The position numbers were made by a program, and so were the translations under genes. From a bacterium (GTDB taxonomy: Bacteria; Patescibacteriota; Minisyncoccia; Minisyncoccales; CG1-02-41-26): 11,021 bases of DNA. The stretch is taken from NCBI GenBank assembly GCA_030615715.1, contig JAUWYS010000006.1, positions 1 to 11,021 on the forward strand, written 5' to 3'. Below are positions 3,776-11,021 of the stretch, one piece after another (the first letter of the stretch is position 1; every line of letters begins with the position of its first letter). Under the pieces are notes generated by a model, which worked only from the letters and a program-made list of their open reading frames with translations, was not told the origin of the DNA and did no database searches.

Positions 3776-6273
3776 GTTTTTTATCAAAACTTTTTGGTGA
3801 CCCCAATGAAAAATACTTAAAGAAACTTCAGCCATTGATTGACAAGATAAATTTGCTTGAACCAAAGTTCGAGCATTTTTCTAATGTCCAAATTGGAGAG
3901 AAAACAGAAGAGTTCAAACAAAGATTAGAAAAAGGTGAAACCCTGGAAGACCTTTTACCAGAGGCCTTCTCAATGGTCAGGGAAGTGGCCAAGAGAACTT
4001 TAAATCAACGCCATTTTGACGTTCAATTAATAGGAGGAATTGTCTTACACCAGGGAAAGATTGCTGAAATGAAAACAGGTGAGGGAAAAACCTTGGCGGC
4101 CACCCTGCCTTTGTATCTAAATGCCTTAACAGAGAAAGGATGCCATTTAGTGACCGTCAATGATTATCTGGCGAGACGTGACACTGTCTGGATGGGCCAG
4201 ATATATCACTTATTAGGGTTGTCGGTGGGTTGTCTGGCTCATGAGGCGGCCTACTTGTATGATCCAACATACCAGGCTGAAAAATCCCAAACCCCAAGCC
4301 CCAATGGAGGAAGAGATAAAGAGCGGGATTTACTGGGGAGCTTTAAGGTGGTAGAAAGTTTTTTGCGACCGGTTTCAAGAAAAGAGGCCTACTTAGCCGA
4401 TATTACTTACGGGACAAACAATGAATTTGGTTTTGATTATTTGAGAGACAACATGGTTCAGTCTGTGAGAGACCAAGCCCAGAGAGAATTTAATTTTGCC
4501 ATCATTGATGAGGTTGACTCTATCTTAATTGACGAAGCCAGAACTCCCTTAATAATTTCCCAGCCGGATTTTGAGGCCTCAAAGATGTACCAAGAATTTT
4601 CCAGAATTACTCCTCAATTGAAAGAGAACCTTGATTACAATGTTGATGAAAAGATGAAGGCAGCCACTTTAACCGACGAGGGCATTGATAAAATTGAGAA
4701 AATTTTGGGCCTAAAAAATATTTATCAAGAAAGAGGCATGAAGTACCCCCACTATTTAGAGCAAGCTCTCCGGGCTGAGGTTTTTTTTCAGAGAGACAAA
4801 GATTATGTTGTTAAAAATGGCAAAATAATCATTGTTGATGAGTTTACCGGGAGATTGCTGCCGGGTAGAAGGTATTCAGGGGGACTTCATCAAGCCATTG
4901 AAGCCAAAGAAAGACTTGAAGTCCAGCCGGAGTCAAGAACCTTAGCCACCATTACTTTTCAGAATTATTTCAGAATGTATCAAAAATTGGCTGGCATGAC
5001 CGGCACCGCCGCGACTTCGGCTGAAGAATTTGATAAAGTTTATTGTCTTGAGGTGGTTATTGTGCCGACGGCAGAACCCATGCAAAGACAAAGTTTACCA
5101 GACAGGGTTTACAAAGCAGAAAAAGGAAAATTTAAAGCCATCGTTGAGGAAATTAGAACTCGGCACCAGAAAGGTCAGCCCATCCTGGTTGGCACCACCT
5201 CCATTGAAAAAAATGAATATCTGGGAAAACTTTTGGAAAGAGAAGGTATCAGCCACCAGATTTTAAATGCTAAGCAGCATGAGAGAGAAGGTCAGATTAT
5301 TGCTCAAGCTGGCAAACTGGGCGAGATTACCGTAGCCACCAATATGGCAGGCAGAGGGGTTGATATAATCTTGGGAGGCAATCCTCCTGACATGGAGGAA
5401 GCTAAAAAAATCAAGACATTGGGTGGCTTGCACGTCATCGGAGCTCAAAGACACGAAGCCAGACGCATTGACAATCAATTGCGAGGTAGGGCTGGCAGAC
5501 AGGGAGATCCTGGTTCTTCCCAATTCTTTATTTCCTTGGAAGACGAGCTCTTAAGAAGATTTGGCTCAGAGCGAATAAAATCCTTAATGGAAATGTTAAA
5601 AATTCCAGAATCACAGCCCATTGAAGCTAAAATCCTGTCTGGAGCCATTGAAAAAGCCCAGGCTTCAGTTGAGGGATTAAATTTTGACTCGAGACGTCAT
5701 CTTCTGGAATATGATGACGTGATTTCCAAACATCGCCAGGTCATTTACCATCAAAGAAAAAAGATTTTAAAATACTCCTACCAAGAGCTCAAAGAACATC
5801 TTCTCAAAATTATTAAAAAAGAGATTAAAAAAATTGTTGATTTTCATTGCTCCTCAACCTCTCCCGACGATTGGCACTTTGAAGAAATCTTTGAAGAAAT
5901 AAAAACTATTTTCCCGATGGTAGATGCCGTCCATGCCAAGCTGGGGGAATTTCGCCAGACCCAACAAATTTTAGATTATTTAAATGATTTAGCGGAAAAG
6001 GTGTTTGGAGCTAAAGAAGAGAAAGAGGGGACAGAGAATATGGAAAAAATTGGCAGATTCGTTTGCTTGAGAACCTTAGATTTTTTCTGGAAAGACCAAT
6101 TAGAAACCATGGAATTTTTAAAAGATTCGGTAAGGTTGCGTGCTTTCGGCGGCCGAGACCCTCTGGTGGAATACAAAACCGGTGCTTACAAAATCTTCAG
6201 GGAACTTCAAGATTCAATTGATTCCCAGATTTCAAGAACCATCTTCAAATTAACCTCCAAACATGAAGCATAA
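3772..6273 (+). CDS. secA: Preprotein translocase ATPase subunit SecA
   Basis: SecA binds preproteins and SecYEG and uses ATP to push chains across the cytoplasmic membrane. In the 833 residues, nucleotide-binding domain 1 has the Walker A loop MKTGEGKT (100-107) and Walker B IIDEVDS (244-250). The ITYGTNNEFGFDYLRDNM signature is at 211-228, TFQNYFRMYQKLAGMTGTA follows, TNMAGRGVD starts at 523, and the second-domain motif with the arginine-finger region LRGRAGRQG is at 570-578. The wing/scaffold and two-helix-finger regions follow. The protein ends at the scaffold, without the C-terminal linker and the Cys-x-Cys zinc-binding/SecB-binding tail, as in many reduced genomes. Residues about 171-190 are an insertion coded by a low-complexity repeat. 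Its start overlaps hpf by four bases, with a weak purine-rich SD just upstream; its end overlaps secD by 11 bases. Confidence 0.97.
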   Translation: MSFLSKLFGDPNEKYLKKLQPLIDKINLLEPKFEHFSNVQIGEKTEEFKQRLEKGETLEDLLPEAFSMVREVAKRTLNQRHFDVQLIGGIVLHQGKIAEMKTGEGKTLAATLPLYLNALTEKGCHLVTVNDYLARRDTVWMGQIYHLLGLSVGCLAHEAAYLYDPTYQAEKSQTPSPNGGRDKERDLLGSFKVVESFLRPVSRKEAYLADITYGTNNEFGFDYLRDNMVQSVRDQAQREFNFAIIDEVDSILIDEARTPLIISQPDFEASKMYQEFSRITPQLKENLDYNVDEKMKAATLTDEGIDKIEKILGLKNIYQERGMKYPHYLEQALRAEVFFQRDKDYVVKNGKIIIVDEFTGRLLPGRRYSGGLHQAIEAKERLEVQPESRTLATITFQNYFRMYQKLAGMTGTAATSAEEFDKVYCLEVVIVPTAEPMQRQSLPDRVYKAEKGKFKAIVEEIRTRHQKGQPILVGTTSIEKNEYLGKLLEREGISHQILNAKQHEREGQIIAQAGKLGEITVATNMAGRGVDIILGGNPPDMEEAKKIKTLGGLHVIGAQRHEARRIDNQLRGRAGRQGDPGSSQFFISLEDELLRRFGSERIKSLMEMLKIPESQPIEAKILSGAIEKAQASVEGLNFDSRRHLLEYDDVISKHRQVIYHQRKKILKYSYQELKEHLLKIIKKEIKKIVDFHCSSTSPDDWHFEEIFEEIKTIFPMVDAVHAKLGEFRQTQQILDYLNDLAEKVFGAKEEKEGTENMEKIGRFVCLRTLDFFWKDQLETMEFLKDSVRLRAFGGRDPLVEYKTGAYKIFRELQDSIDSQISRTIFKLTSKHEA
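4285..4305 (+). repeat. Three tandem heptamers inside secA
   Basis: Three adjacent 7-mers follow the pattern YCCCAAN: TCCCAAA (4285-4291), CCCCAAG (4292-4298) and CCCCAAT (4299-4305). The 21 bases keep frame and encode part of a Ser/Pro/Gly-rich loop (near residues 171-179) just before the conserved RKEAYLADITYGTNNE block, where ordinary SecA proteins have a shorter linker. Confidence 0.5.
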
Positions 6274-7558
6274 AACCTATCTCAGTTTAATCATCGTTAT
6301 TGTCCTGGCTTTTCTTGCTTTGAATTCAGTTGAGCCCAAATACATCAATCAGGGTATCAGCTTTGTTAACTCAAAAACTTTTTTAAGTTTGCCTCGGTTT
6401 CCCGAAAAGCCTTTCCGCTTGGGGCTTGATTTACAGGGAGGAACCCATTTGGTTTACCTGGCCGATTTATCAAAAATTGACAAGGGAGAAGAGGGAGAAG
6501 CCATGCAGGGTTTAAGGGATGTCATTGAGAGAAGAGTTAATCTTTTCGGAGTAGTGGAGCCCAAGATTCAAATTCAACAGACCCGGGAAGACCGGCGGCT
6601 GCTTGTTGAATTGCCGGGAGTCAAAGAGGTGGGAGAAGCCATTCAGATGATAGGCAAAACTCCTTATCTTGAGTTCAGAGAAGAGATAGAGGAGGAGCCG
6701 TACTTCTTACCAACAAAATTAACCGGACAGTATCTAAAAAGAGCCCAACTGGATTTTAATCAAACAACTTTTGAAGCCCAGGTTATTCTGGAGTTTGATT
6801 CAGAGGGCAGAGAAATTTTCAAGGACCTGACCGCCAGAAACGTTGGCAAAAGAATAGCCATTTTTATTGATGATGTTTTAATTTCAGCTCCGGTGGTCAG
6901 AGAGCCCATTCCCTCAGGCAAAGCTCAAATTACAGGAAGGTTCACCATTGAGGAAGCCAAAGAATTAGTTAGAAACTTAAATGCCGGGGCATTACCCGTG
7001 CCCATTAAATTGATTTCCCAAGATACGGTGGGTCCCGTCCTGGGAAAAATTTCTTTGGAAAAATCATTGAAAGCGGGCATCATTGGTTTTTTGCTGGTGC
7101 TTTTGTTTATGATTGCCTTTTACAGAGTTTCTGGTGTTTTGGCTTCTTTGAGTTTGCTCATCTATGCTGGCATTTTACTGGCTCTTTTCAAACTGGTGCC
7201 CGTCACTCTGACCTTGGCTGGCATTGGAGGGGCTATTTTGTCGGTTGGTATGGCGGTTGACGCTAATGTTTTGATTTTTGAGAGAATGAAAGAGGAAAGA
7301 AAACAGGGAGCCGGTTTTTCAAGGTCGGTTGAGATAGGTTTTTTCCGGGCTTGGCCATCCATCAGGGACGGCAACCTGACCACTCTCATTGTCGCTTTGA
7401 TTATGTTCAGTTTCGGCACCAGTTTTATCAAGGGGTTTGCGGTAACTTTGAGTTTTGGAATTTTAATTAGTATGTTCTCTGCCTTGTTTGTGGTCAGAAC
7501 TTTTTTGAGAAGCTTCATTGGGACAAAAATAGAAAAAATAAAATGGTTATGGGGATAA
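6263..7558 (+). CDS. secD: Protein translocase subunit SecD
   Basis: SecD and SecF together use the ion gradient to pull translocating chains out of SecYEG on the outer face of the membrane. The 431 residues show a first membrane helix (5-22), the conserved FRLGLDLQGG (51-60), the outer P1 region with IERRVNLFGVVEPKI (88-102), a second conserved stretch FIDDVLISAPVV (201-212), and NLNAGALPVPI (238-248) before five more membrane helices. The GMAVDANVLIFERM motif (329-342) carries Asp333, equivalent to the ion-coupling Asp340 of Thermus SecDF. The P1 domain is compact, hence a length near 430 rather than the 600 or so of E. coli. The ATG lies inside the end of secA (11-base overlap, no SD), so translation probably depends on ribosomes ending secA. 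Confidence 0.95.
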   Translation: MKHKTYLSLIIVIVLAFLALNSVEPKYINQGISFVNSKTFLSLPRFPEKPFRLGLDLQGGTHLVYLADLSKIDKGEEGEAMQGLRDVIERRVNLFGVVEPKIQIQQTREDRRLLVELPGVKEVGEAIQMIGKTPYLEFREEIEEEPYFLPTKLTGQYLKRAQLDFNQTTFEAQVILEFDSEGREIFKDLTARNVGKRIAIFIDDVLISAPVVREPIPSGKAQITGRFTIEEAKELVRNLNAGALPVPIKLISQDTVGPVLGKISLEKSLKAGIIGFLLVLLFMIAFYRVSGVLASLSLLIYAGILLALFKLVPVTLTLAGIGGAILSVGMAVDANVLIFERMKEERKQGAGFSRSVEIGFFRAWPSIRDGNLTTLIVALIMFSFGTSFIKGFAVTLSFGILISMFSALFVVRTFLRSFIGTKIEKIKWLWG

Positions 7559-7584
7559 CGCTCGCGCTTATTTATTCGTAAATC

Positions 7585-8499
7585 ATGTATATTCCCTTTA
7601 TCAAACACCGCAGAATATTCTATATAATCTCTATTACCTTAGTCGGCTTGAGTGTGGTCAGTATCTTTGTTTTTGGGTTGAATTTGGGCATTGATTTTAC
7701 CGGAGGAAGCATGCTCTCTTTAACTTACCAAAACCAGGTGCCCTCTTCCCTTGAAATAAGAGAGAGTTTAAAAGAACTTGAACTGGGGGAGGTGGTCGTT
7801 CAGCCCTTGGGGGAGAAGGGGGTTCTCTTGAGAATGAGAGATATTTCAGAGGAGACCCATCAGAAGATTTTGGAAGAACTCGGGAAGTTGGGGGAAGTTG
7901 AAGAGGGTTCGGAAAGTTTCCAATCCATCGGGCCGGTGATTGGCAGAGAACTAACCCAAAAGACCAAAATCGTTATTTCTTTGGCTTTACTTGCCATCTT
8001 GCTTTACATCGCTTTCAGCTTCAGAAGAATTTCCCGTCCGGTTAAATCTTATGTTTATGGCTTAACCTCCCTGCTCGCCCTTTTTCATGATGTGTTAATT
8101 CCTCTGGGTATCTTCGCAATTTTGGGCAGGTTTTACGGCATAGAAATTACCATTCCCATTATCACTGCCTTTCTGACTATTTTCGGTTATTCCATCAACG
8201 ATTCTGTGGTTGTTTTTGACAGGGTCAGGGAAAATCTTTTGAGGCTCCGAGAACCTACTTTTGATTTGACGGTTGAGAAGAGCTTGAACCAAAGCCTGAC
8301 TCGCTCTTTGAACACTTCCTTGACCACTCTCTTCGTCCTTTTTGCCATATTTTTGTTCGGAGGAGAAACCCTGAAGTATTTTTCTCTGGCTCTTATTTTG
8401 GGAATCGGTCTTGGTACTTATTCTTCGCTATTTTTGGCTACCCCGCTGCTGGTCAGTTTCCTCCGCTTCAAGGAGAGGAGATACCGGAAGGAGAGTTGA
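7585..8499 (+). CDS. secF: Protein translocase subunit SecF
   Basis: This is the partner of SecD in the membrane. The 304 residues start with a cytoplasmic basic stretch and helix 1 (about 11-31), then GLNLGIDFTGG (31-41), the small outer P4 domain, and VIGRELTQKT (118-127) leading into helix 2. Helix 4 carries GYSINDSVVVFDRVRENL (201-218) with Asp206, and SLTRSLNTSLTTLF (237-250) supplies Arg240. These align with the functionally important Asp637 and Arg671 of Thermus SecDF. Six membrane helices are expected. The gene follows secD after 26 bases without a recognisable SD. The stop TGA is part of the -35 hexamer for the next gene. Confidence 0.95.
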   Translation: MYIPFIKHRRIFYIISITLVGLSVVSIFVFGLNLGIDFTGGSMLSLTYQNQVPSSLEIRESLKELELGEVVVQPLGEKGVLLRMRDISEETHQKILEELGKLGEVEEGSESFQSIGPVIGRELTQKTKIVISLALLAILLYIAFSFRRISRPVKSYVYGLTSLLALFHDVLIPLGIFAILGRFYGIEITIPIITAFLTIFGYSINDSVVVFDRVRENLLRLREPTFDLTVEKSLNQSLTRSLNTSLTTLFVLFAIFLFGGETLKYFSLALILGIGLGTYSSLFLATPLLVSFLRFKERRYRKES

Positions 8500-8524
8500 C
8501 AATTATTTTTCATTATGCTTAAAT
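8496..8524 (+). promoter_or_regulatory. Promoter for the sigma4/HARE gene, overlapping the secF stop
   Basis: A perfect TTGACA (8496-8501) and TTAAAT (8519-8524, four of six matches) are 17 bases apart. The ATG at 8533 follows, preceded by AGGA (8526-8529), one of the few SD-like sites in the window. The secF stop TGA (8497-8499) is embedded in the -35. The gene can therefore be controlled separately from the sec genes. Confidence 0.6.
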
Positions 8525-8532
8525 AGGATAAC

Positions 8533-9564
8533 ATGTCTCAATTTAATTTTAATTACCAAAAAATTTGTCAGAAGGTTTTAAACCCCTTAACTCAAAGACA
8601 GCAAGAGGTTATGGGGAGAAGATTTGGATTGGGAGATTCTGGAAAGAGAGAAACCCTGGAAGCCATTGGTCACGATTTTGGGGTAACCAGAGAGAGAATC
8701 CGCCAGATTGAAAATGATGGCTTCTTTAGCTTGGAAGAGCAAAAAACCGAAGAGGACCTGAAGAGAGTTTTCTCTCATTTCAAAAGTCATCTTAAAAATC
8801 AGGGAGGGCTGAAAAGAGAAGATATTCTTTTGGCAGATTTGGGGGGAGAGCGTTCTCAGAACCAAGTTCATTTTCTTTTGGATTTGGGGGATGTTTTCTT
8901 TCGCTATTCAGAGACCGAAGATTTTTATCCTTTTTGGACAATTGACCAGAATCTTTCTGAGAGGGTCGGGGTAATTTTAACAAGACTTTTTAAAAAAATA
9001 GAGCAAATATCAACCCCTATTTCAGAAGACAAGCTTCTCCGTTCTTTTGGCAGTCCCAAAGAGTCCCCTCAATTTACTCTCTCTTCCCTTGAAATTGCCA
9101 AGAAAATTGAAAAAGGACCAATGGGAGATTACGGCTTGACGGCCTGGCCAGAAATCAAGCCGAGGGGAGTAAAAGACAGAGCTTATTTAGTCCTCAAAAA
9201 AACAGAGAAACCTTTGCATTTCAGAAAAATCGCCGAAGATTCAGGAGGGCTCCGAGGAAAATTTTTTGTAAAAAGCCAAGTCCTTCCCCAGACAGTTCAT
9301 AATGAATTAATCCGGGACGAAAGATTTGTCCTGGTTGGCAGGGGGATTTATGCTCTCCGAGAATGGGGCTATCAGACAGGCACCGTTAAAGACGTTATCT
9401 CAAAAATCTTAAAAGAAAAAGCCAAGCCTCTTTCCCGGGAAGAAATCTTAAAAAGAGTTCTCAGGCAAAGATTAGTTAAAGAAAATACCATCCTTTTGAA
9501 TCTGTCTGATAGAAATTACTTTTTGAAAAACAAAGAAGGGAAGTACATCCTAAAAAGGGCCTGA
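8533..9564 (+). CDS. Sigma-70 region 4-like HTH protein with HARE-type winged helix
   Basis: Residues about 14-66 are a clear sigma-70 region 4: [18 protein letters not shown], then [20 protein letters not shown], the helix-turn-helix that in sigma factors reads the -35 box and touches the RNA polymerase beta flap. There is no region 2 or 3, so it cannot melt a promoter as a normal sigma factor does. A middle segment (about 76-175) resembles further helical/winged repeats ([24 protein letters not shown]). Residues about 213-277 ([21 protein letters not shown] ... [15 protein letters not shown]) match the HARE-HTH domain found in the RNA polymerase delta subunit. A last winged segment (283-343) ends the protein. 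I infer a polymerase-associated regulator, perhaps delta-like or a competitor for sigma contacts. The gene has its own promoter and SD. The family is recognised, but the target genes are unknown. Confidence 0.72.
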   Translation: MSQFNFNYQKICQKVLNPLTQRQQEVMGRRFGLGDSGKRETLEAIGHDFGVTRERIRQIENDGFFSLEEQKTEEDLKRVFSHFKSHLKNQGGLKREDILLADLGGERSQNQVHFLLDLGDVFFRYSETEDFYPFWTIDQNLSERVGVILTRLFKKIEQISTPISEDKLLRSFGSPKESPQFTLSSLEIAKKIEKGPMGDYGLTAWPEIKPRGVKDRAYLVLKKTEKPLHFRKIAEDSGGLRGKFFVKSQVLPQTVHNELIRDERFVLVGRGIYALREWGYQTGTVKDVISKILKEKAKPLSREEILKRVLRQRLVKENTILLNLSDRNYFLKNKEGKYILKRA

Positions 9565-9576
9565 TTTTAAGGCCTT
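9556..9576 (+). terminator. Weak hairpin at the end of the sigma4/HARE gene
   Basis: GGCCT (9558-9562) pairs with AGGCC (9570-9574), extended by a G-T and an A-T pair, around a 7-base loop that contains most of the TGA stop. The following bases (TTAATTTC) are only partly T-rich, and the next gene begins 20 bases after the stop. It may be a leaky terminator or merely a junction hairpin. Confidence 0.3.
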
Positions 9577-9584
9577 AATTTCTA

Positions 9585-10880
9585 ATGCCTGAACTTTTTC
9601 CATTTGAACCAATAGTTTCAATCTTAAATATCTTTTGGCAGTTCCTCAAAATTTGGTGGTGGATTCTTTTGCCCATCGTTCTTTTTTTTCCTTTCAAATT
9701 CATCTATCTCTTCTATATCCAGGAAAAGTGGGATAACAGCATTAAAAAGATAATACTAGAAATTAAAATTCCCGAAGAAGTTCCCCGGCTCATCCAGTCC
9801 ATGGAGCAGGTTTTTGCTGGGTTTCATGGGATACACGATATTATCACCTGGAAACAAAAATGGATTGAGGGGCAATTTCAGCTTTCCATAAGTTTGGAGA
9901 TTGTCAGCATCGGAGGGGAAATCCACTTCTTCATAAGAACGCCCGAGCCATTTCGAGACATTATTGAGTCAAACATCTACGCTCAATTTCCCGATGCTGA
10001 AATATCTCAGGTTGAGGACTACACCAAGAACGTTCCCCAGAATATTCCCAATAAGGAATGGGACGTTTTTGGTTGGGACATGATTAATACTAACAAGAGT
10101 CCCTATCCCATCAGAACCTACCGGGCCTTTGAAGAAGCACCCTCAACCCCGGAGGAAAAAAGAATCACCCCGCTGGCAGGTCTGCTTGAAGGGATGACTG
10201 TTTTAAAGCCGGGAGAGCAGCTCTGGGTCCAGATTAGAATTACCGCGGTCAGGGAAGAAATTCCCTGGGCAAAAGAGGGGAGAAAAATTGTCGCTGAAAT
10301 TGTCAAAAGACCCAAAGAACTCCCACCCAAATCAATGGTGGGGGAGGCAGCCCAAGTTTTAATCAGCGGCAAAGTACCTTATGAGGAAGAAGAAAAGGAG
10401 GCGCCGATCATTCCCCCGGAAATGCGTTTGACTCCGGGAGAGCGGGATATTGTCAAAGGGATTGAGGATAAAATTGCCAAGGTCGGTTACTACACAAATA
10501 TCCGCTGTATTTATCTTGGCAAGAGAGATGTCTTTTTTAAGCCAAAGTCTCGAATTGCCTTTGGTTTTTTTAAGGGGATTTCCACTGAGAATCTTAGCGG
10601 TTTGAAGCCCTGGAAAAAAACCTTTCCCAGGGTAGAATGGTTCTGGCCCAAGAGAAGGCTCCATTTAAGAAAAAGAAGAACATTCCGAAAATATGTCATG
10701 AGGGTCCCTCCTTTATATCCCAGAGACCCTGCCTATCCCTTCCTGGGGGGAAGATACATTTTAAACATTGAAGAATTAGCCACCTTGTATCATTTCCCGG
10801 GCAGGATAGCCGCTCCAGCCCCCGGGGTGCCCCGCATCGGAGCTAAAAAGGGAGGCCCGCCACCTATTCCTACGGAATAA
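9585..10880 (+). CDS. Membrane-anchored protein of unknown function preceding a T4SS-like ATPase
   Basis: A 431-residue protein with one strong N-terminal membrane span, possibly hairpin-like (about 13-50, rich in Trp, Phe, Ile and Leu). It is followed by a large soluble part. That part begins with an alpha/beta region (about 54-130: EIKIPEEVPRLIQSMEQVFAGFHG, then alternating strands and FIRTPEPFRDIIESNIYAQFPDAEI), continues with a charged middle, and has a Pro-rich basic end (PAPGVPRIGAKKGGPPPIP). I do not recognise a catalytic motif. I have the impression that proteins of this shape occur in many Parcubacteria directly before a VirD4/TraD-like ATPase, and some are filed under domains of unknown function. 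The gap to that ATPase gene is three bases, so the two are surely cotranscribed. I infer a membrane partner or anchor for the ATPase, in DNA transfer, pilus or secretion work. The start has no good SD. Confidence 0.7.
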   Translation: MPELFPFEPIVSILNIFWQFLKIWWWILLPIVLFFPFKFIYLFYIQEKWDNSIKKIILEIKIPEEVPRLIQSMEQVFAGFHGIHDIITWKQKWIEGQFQLSISLEIVSIGGEIHFFIRTPEPFRDIIESNIYAQFPDAEISQVEDYTKNVPQNIPNKEWDVFGWDMINTNKSPYPIRTYRAFEEAPSTPEEKRITPLAGLLEGMTVLKPGEQLWVQIRITAVREEIPWAKEGRKIVAEIVKRPKELPPKSMVGEAAQVLISGKVPYEEEEKEAPIIPPEMRLTPGERDIVKGIEDKIAKVGYYTNIRCIYLGKRDVFFKPKSRIAFGFFKGISTENLSGLKPWKKTFPRVEWFWPKRRLHLRKRRTFRKYVMRVPPLYPRDPAYPFLGGRYILNIEELATLYHFPGRIAAPAPGVPRIGAKKGGPPPIPTE

Positions 10881-10883
10881 ACT

Positions 10884-11021
10884 ATGGAGACCAATTTTTT
10901 TGCCACCACCACCTTCCGTAATGAGAGAAAAAAATTCGGCATTAAGCTTGACGATAGACGCCGGCATATTTATCTGGTGGGAAAAACCGGCATGGGCAAA
11001 ACCGAACTTTTAAAAAATATG
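10884..11021 (+). CDS. P-loop ATPase resembling type IV secretion/conjugation DNA pumps (3' partial)
   Basis: Only the first 46 residues are in the window; the frame is open to the end. They contain FRNERKKFGIKLDDRRRHIYLV, in which a basic patch leads into a beta strand, then the Walker A loop GKTGMGKTE (33-41). A P-loop this close to the N-terminus, preceded by a D-D-R-R-R-H strand, is typical of the VirD4/TraD/HerA group (annotated as type IV secretion DNA-binding or DUF87 proteins). These ATPases are hexameric motors that move DNA or protein at the membrane. The ATG is three bases after the stop of the membrane protein gene, so the pair forms an operon. The subfamily (VirB4-, VirD4- or HerA-like) cannot be settled without the Walker B and C-terminal parts. 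Confidence 0.75.
   Translation, partial: METNFFATTTFRNERKKFGIKLDDRRRHIYLVGKTGMGKTELLKNM

Noticed and set aside
7162..7608. 148-residue open frame on the minus strand opposite secD
   Set aside because: It lies fully antisense to the well-conserved membrane region of secD, and its composition mirrors secD codon bias. No family is recognisable.
10359..10664. 101-residue minus-strand open frame opposite the membrane protein gene
   Set aside because: Shadow of a confident + strand gene; no start signal or recognisable domain.

Overview
The window is AT-rich bacterial DNA, densely packed, with standard code use: TGA serves as a stop at the ends of murB, hpf, secF and the sigma4/HARE gene, so this is not a UGA-glycine (code 25) lineage. 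Several features suggest a member of the Candidate Phyla Radiation (Patescibacteria, probably Parcubacteria-like). These are small lineage-typical proteins, few Shine-Dalgarno (SD) sites, genes that appear leaderless, short sequence insertions inside conserved enzymes, a SecA without its C-terminal zinc finger, and a membrane protein next to a type IV secretion-like ATPase. The assignment is an inference from protein style and gene order; no rRNA is present to prove it.

Layout. (1) 1-792 (+) is the C-terminal part of a membrane protein with TPR repeats, most like the tail of an O-antigen ligase (Wzy/WaaL-type) protein. It probably began before the window. (2) 849-2012 (-) is a convergent DegT/DnrJ-type PLP aminotransferase. 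Both of these fit surface polysaccharide synthesis. The junction between them holds a palindrome cluster and a terminator. (3) 2013-2120 is a divergent promoter region. On the + side it gives a structured leader, or a small RNA ending in a terminator-like hairpin, just before murB (2121-3014). (4) 3144-3242 is a tiny, extremely basic protein, followed by a strong terminator. (5) 3338-8499 is a protein export block: hpf, secA, secD and secF, with hpf/secA and secA/secD overlapping. SecA drives preproteins through SecYEG, SecDF pulls them out using the ion gradient, and HPF protects idle ribosomes; hpf beside secA is also the order in Bacillus. (6) 8533-9564 has its own promoter and encodes a protein with a sigma-70 region 4 helix-turn-helix and a HARE-type winged helix, but no sigma region 2. 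(7) 9585-10880 is a one-pass membrane protein of unknown function, followed from 10884 to beyond the window end by a P-loop ATPase resembling VirD4/TraD/HerA-type pumps.

There is no gene-free stretch over 300 bases. I found no tRNA, rRNA, CRISPR array or transposase. The points most worth a second look are the structured element before murB, the heptamer-repeat and hairpin insertion inside murB with a related one in secA, the leaderless promoter geometry, the sigma4/HARE protein, and the membrane protein/ATPase pair at the right end.
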